The position numbers and the translations under genes are program-made. Below are positions 4,970-5,901 of a stretch of 5,901 bases of DNA, in pieces. The stretch covers positions 1-5,901 of the forward strand of contig DAIDAH010000170.1 in NCBI GenBank assembly GCA_027310735.1. The letters run 5' to 3'. Source of the DNA: Methylotenera sp. Its GTDB lineage: Bacteria; Pseudomonadota; Gammaproteobacteria; Burkholderiales; Methylophilaceae. The stretch's first letter is position 1. Each line of letters begins with the position of its first letter. The notes beneath the pieces are model-generated. The model saw only the letters and a list, made by a program, of their open reading frames with translations. It did not search any database and was not told the DNA's origin.

Positions 4970-5901
4970 CTTTAAAGACTTACACGAACGCACGATTCCT
5001 AACATTGAAGCGATTTTTAATTCTTTGAATATTGCAACTAGACTGACTGGCAAGGAGCTTCAGTTTATTAATCCATTACGAGATGACACGGATTTTGGCT
5101 CTGCTAGCATCAACGTAGAAACGGGTATGTGGGCGGATTTCGCAGAAGGTGGCGACCCCAAAGCCAAAGGCGGTGATTTAATTAGTTTAGTAGCATACCT
5201 CACTGACACCAGTCAGTCGTTAGCTGCTAAAAAATTACAATCATTCGTAAGTGAACCTGCTCATCAAGCGGCAGTTGAATCCGTTAACACACAAACACAT
5301 ATGGTGATTGACGGCGTTCATTATGATCTGGTTTATCCAGTACCTGATGGAGCACCTTTTCTGCCTAGGGACTTTGGAGATGGATTAGGCGAGCCTTCAG
5401 AAATGTATCCGTATAAAAATGAGCAAGGTACTTTGCTTGGCTACATCCTGCGATTTGATTTATTTACTGGCAAAACAATTCGACCAGCTACTTTATGGAT
5501 GGATGATACGGGTAAATATCACTGGAAACTTAATGGTTTTCCTAAACCGCGTCCACTATACAACCTGCACTTACTAGCACAAAAAACTGATGCACCTGTG
5601 CTCATTGTTGAAGGTGAAAAGTCTGCAAATGCAGCGTCACAATTATTTCCTGATCACGTTGTTGTCACGACAATGCATGGTGCAAAATCACCTGATAAAT
5701 CTGATTTAACACCGCTGCTAGGCCGTAATATTTTTATGTGGGCTGACTATGACGGCCCAGGTCAAAGATATGAAGAAACAATGGTTAAACTACTACGCTC
5801 ACAGGATGAAAAGGCTAGCGTAAATATAATGCTGCCGATTACTGACTCGGCAACTTATACGTCGGATACACAAGAGCCAATGCTTGTAACAGGATTTATA
5901 C
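4962..5901 (+). CDS. Mobile-element primase with Toprim domain (N-terminal 313 residues, cut by the window edge)
   Basis: This should start element replication by making primers, probably with a helicase part beyond the window. The ATG at 4962 overlaps the alpA-like gene by 8 bases and the frame stays open to the edge for 313 codons. Residues 32-82 (INPLRDD...GSASINVETGMWADFAEGG...GGDLISLVAYLTD) resemble the fold region of CHC2-type primase zinc ribbons but contain no cysteine, so metal binding looks lost. The Toprim domain spans about 211-285: LIVEGEKSANAA carries the catalytic Glu217, and MWADYDGPGQ carries the Asp262/Asp264 pair. The 161-205 region (YILRFDLFTGK...KPRPLYNLHLL) is typical of the linker in element primases. 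No terminator or stop is seen. The order AlpA then primase matches P4-like and integrative elements. Confidence 0.88.
   Translation, partial: MLNFKDLHERTIPNIEAIFNSLNIATRLTGKELQFINPLRDDTDFGSASINVETGMWADFAEGGDPKAKGGDLISLVAYLTDTSQSLAAKKLQSFVSEPAHQAAVESVNTQTHMVIDGVHYDLVYPVPDGAPFLPRDFGDGLGEPSEMYPYKNEQGTLLGYILRFDLFTGKTIRPATLWMDDTGKYHWKLNGFPKPRPLYNLHLLAQKTDAPVLIVEGEKSANAASQLFPDHVVVTTMHGAKSPDKSDLTPLLGRNIFMWADYDGPGQRYEETMVKLLRSQDEKASVNIMLPITDSATYTSDTQEPMLVTGFI

Noticed and set aside
1..5901. Avoidance of GGNCC/RGGNCCY sites as evidence of specificity
   Set aside because: By eye I found three GGNCC sites (near 2727, 4851 and 5753) and no RGGNCCY, but in DNA this AT-rich and short the expected numbers are too small for a conclusion.

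Overview
The window looks like accessory DNA from an AT-rich gammaproteobacterium. A Moraxellaceae-type host (Psychrobacter or Acinetobacter relatives) is a reasonable guess from base composition and from the tRNA-Arg remnant, but nothing here fixes the genus. No housekeeping gene is present. Every recognisable gene belongs to a defence system or a mobile element.

Left part (1-3589): a type II restriction-modification locus and its companions. A C5-cytosine methyltransferase with a MerR-like DNA-binding domain at its N terminus is read leftwards (2256 to 979). Six bases later comes an unrecognised 276-residue gene (972 to 142), and after that the first 13 codons of another gene running off the left edge (39 to 1). 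The restriction endonuclease, of the EcoO109I/PmeII type, is divergent and read rightwards (best start 2363, end 3088). The 106-bp gap between the two divergent starts holds the methyltransferase promoter and spaced GGTT/AACC motifs. The fused HTH could bind there, so that the methyltransferase sets its own level and perhaps that of the nuclease. A small stand-alone WYL-like gene (3442 to 3152) faces the nuclease gene.

Junction (3590-3670): the 3' part of a tRNA-Arg(ACG) gene, from the first base of the anticodon loop to CCA, followed 8 bp later by a rho-independent terminator. The 5' half is absent and unrelated DNA takes its place. This is the expected look of an attachment-site copy left by a tyrosine-recombinase element that integrates in the tRNA anticodon loop. 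The DNA just left of it, carrying the restriction-modification locus, would be the integrase-distal end of one element.

Right part (3671-5901): a non-coding stretch with short direct repeats (ATTGCTAC, CAATGTwa), a clear extended -10 promoter, an unrecognised 212-residue gene, a control region with a perfect TTGACCGGTCAA palindrome and a bulged inverted repeat, an AlpA/excisionase-like HTH gene, and the start of an overlapping Toprim primase gene. This order (regulator, AlpA-like protein, primase) is typical of P4-like satellites and integrative elements. The window therefore seems to hold the meeting point of two integrated modules that share one att site. No integrase gene is visible.
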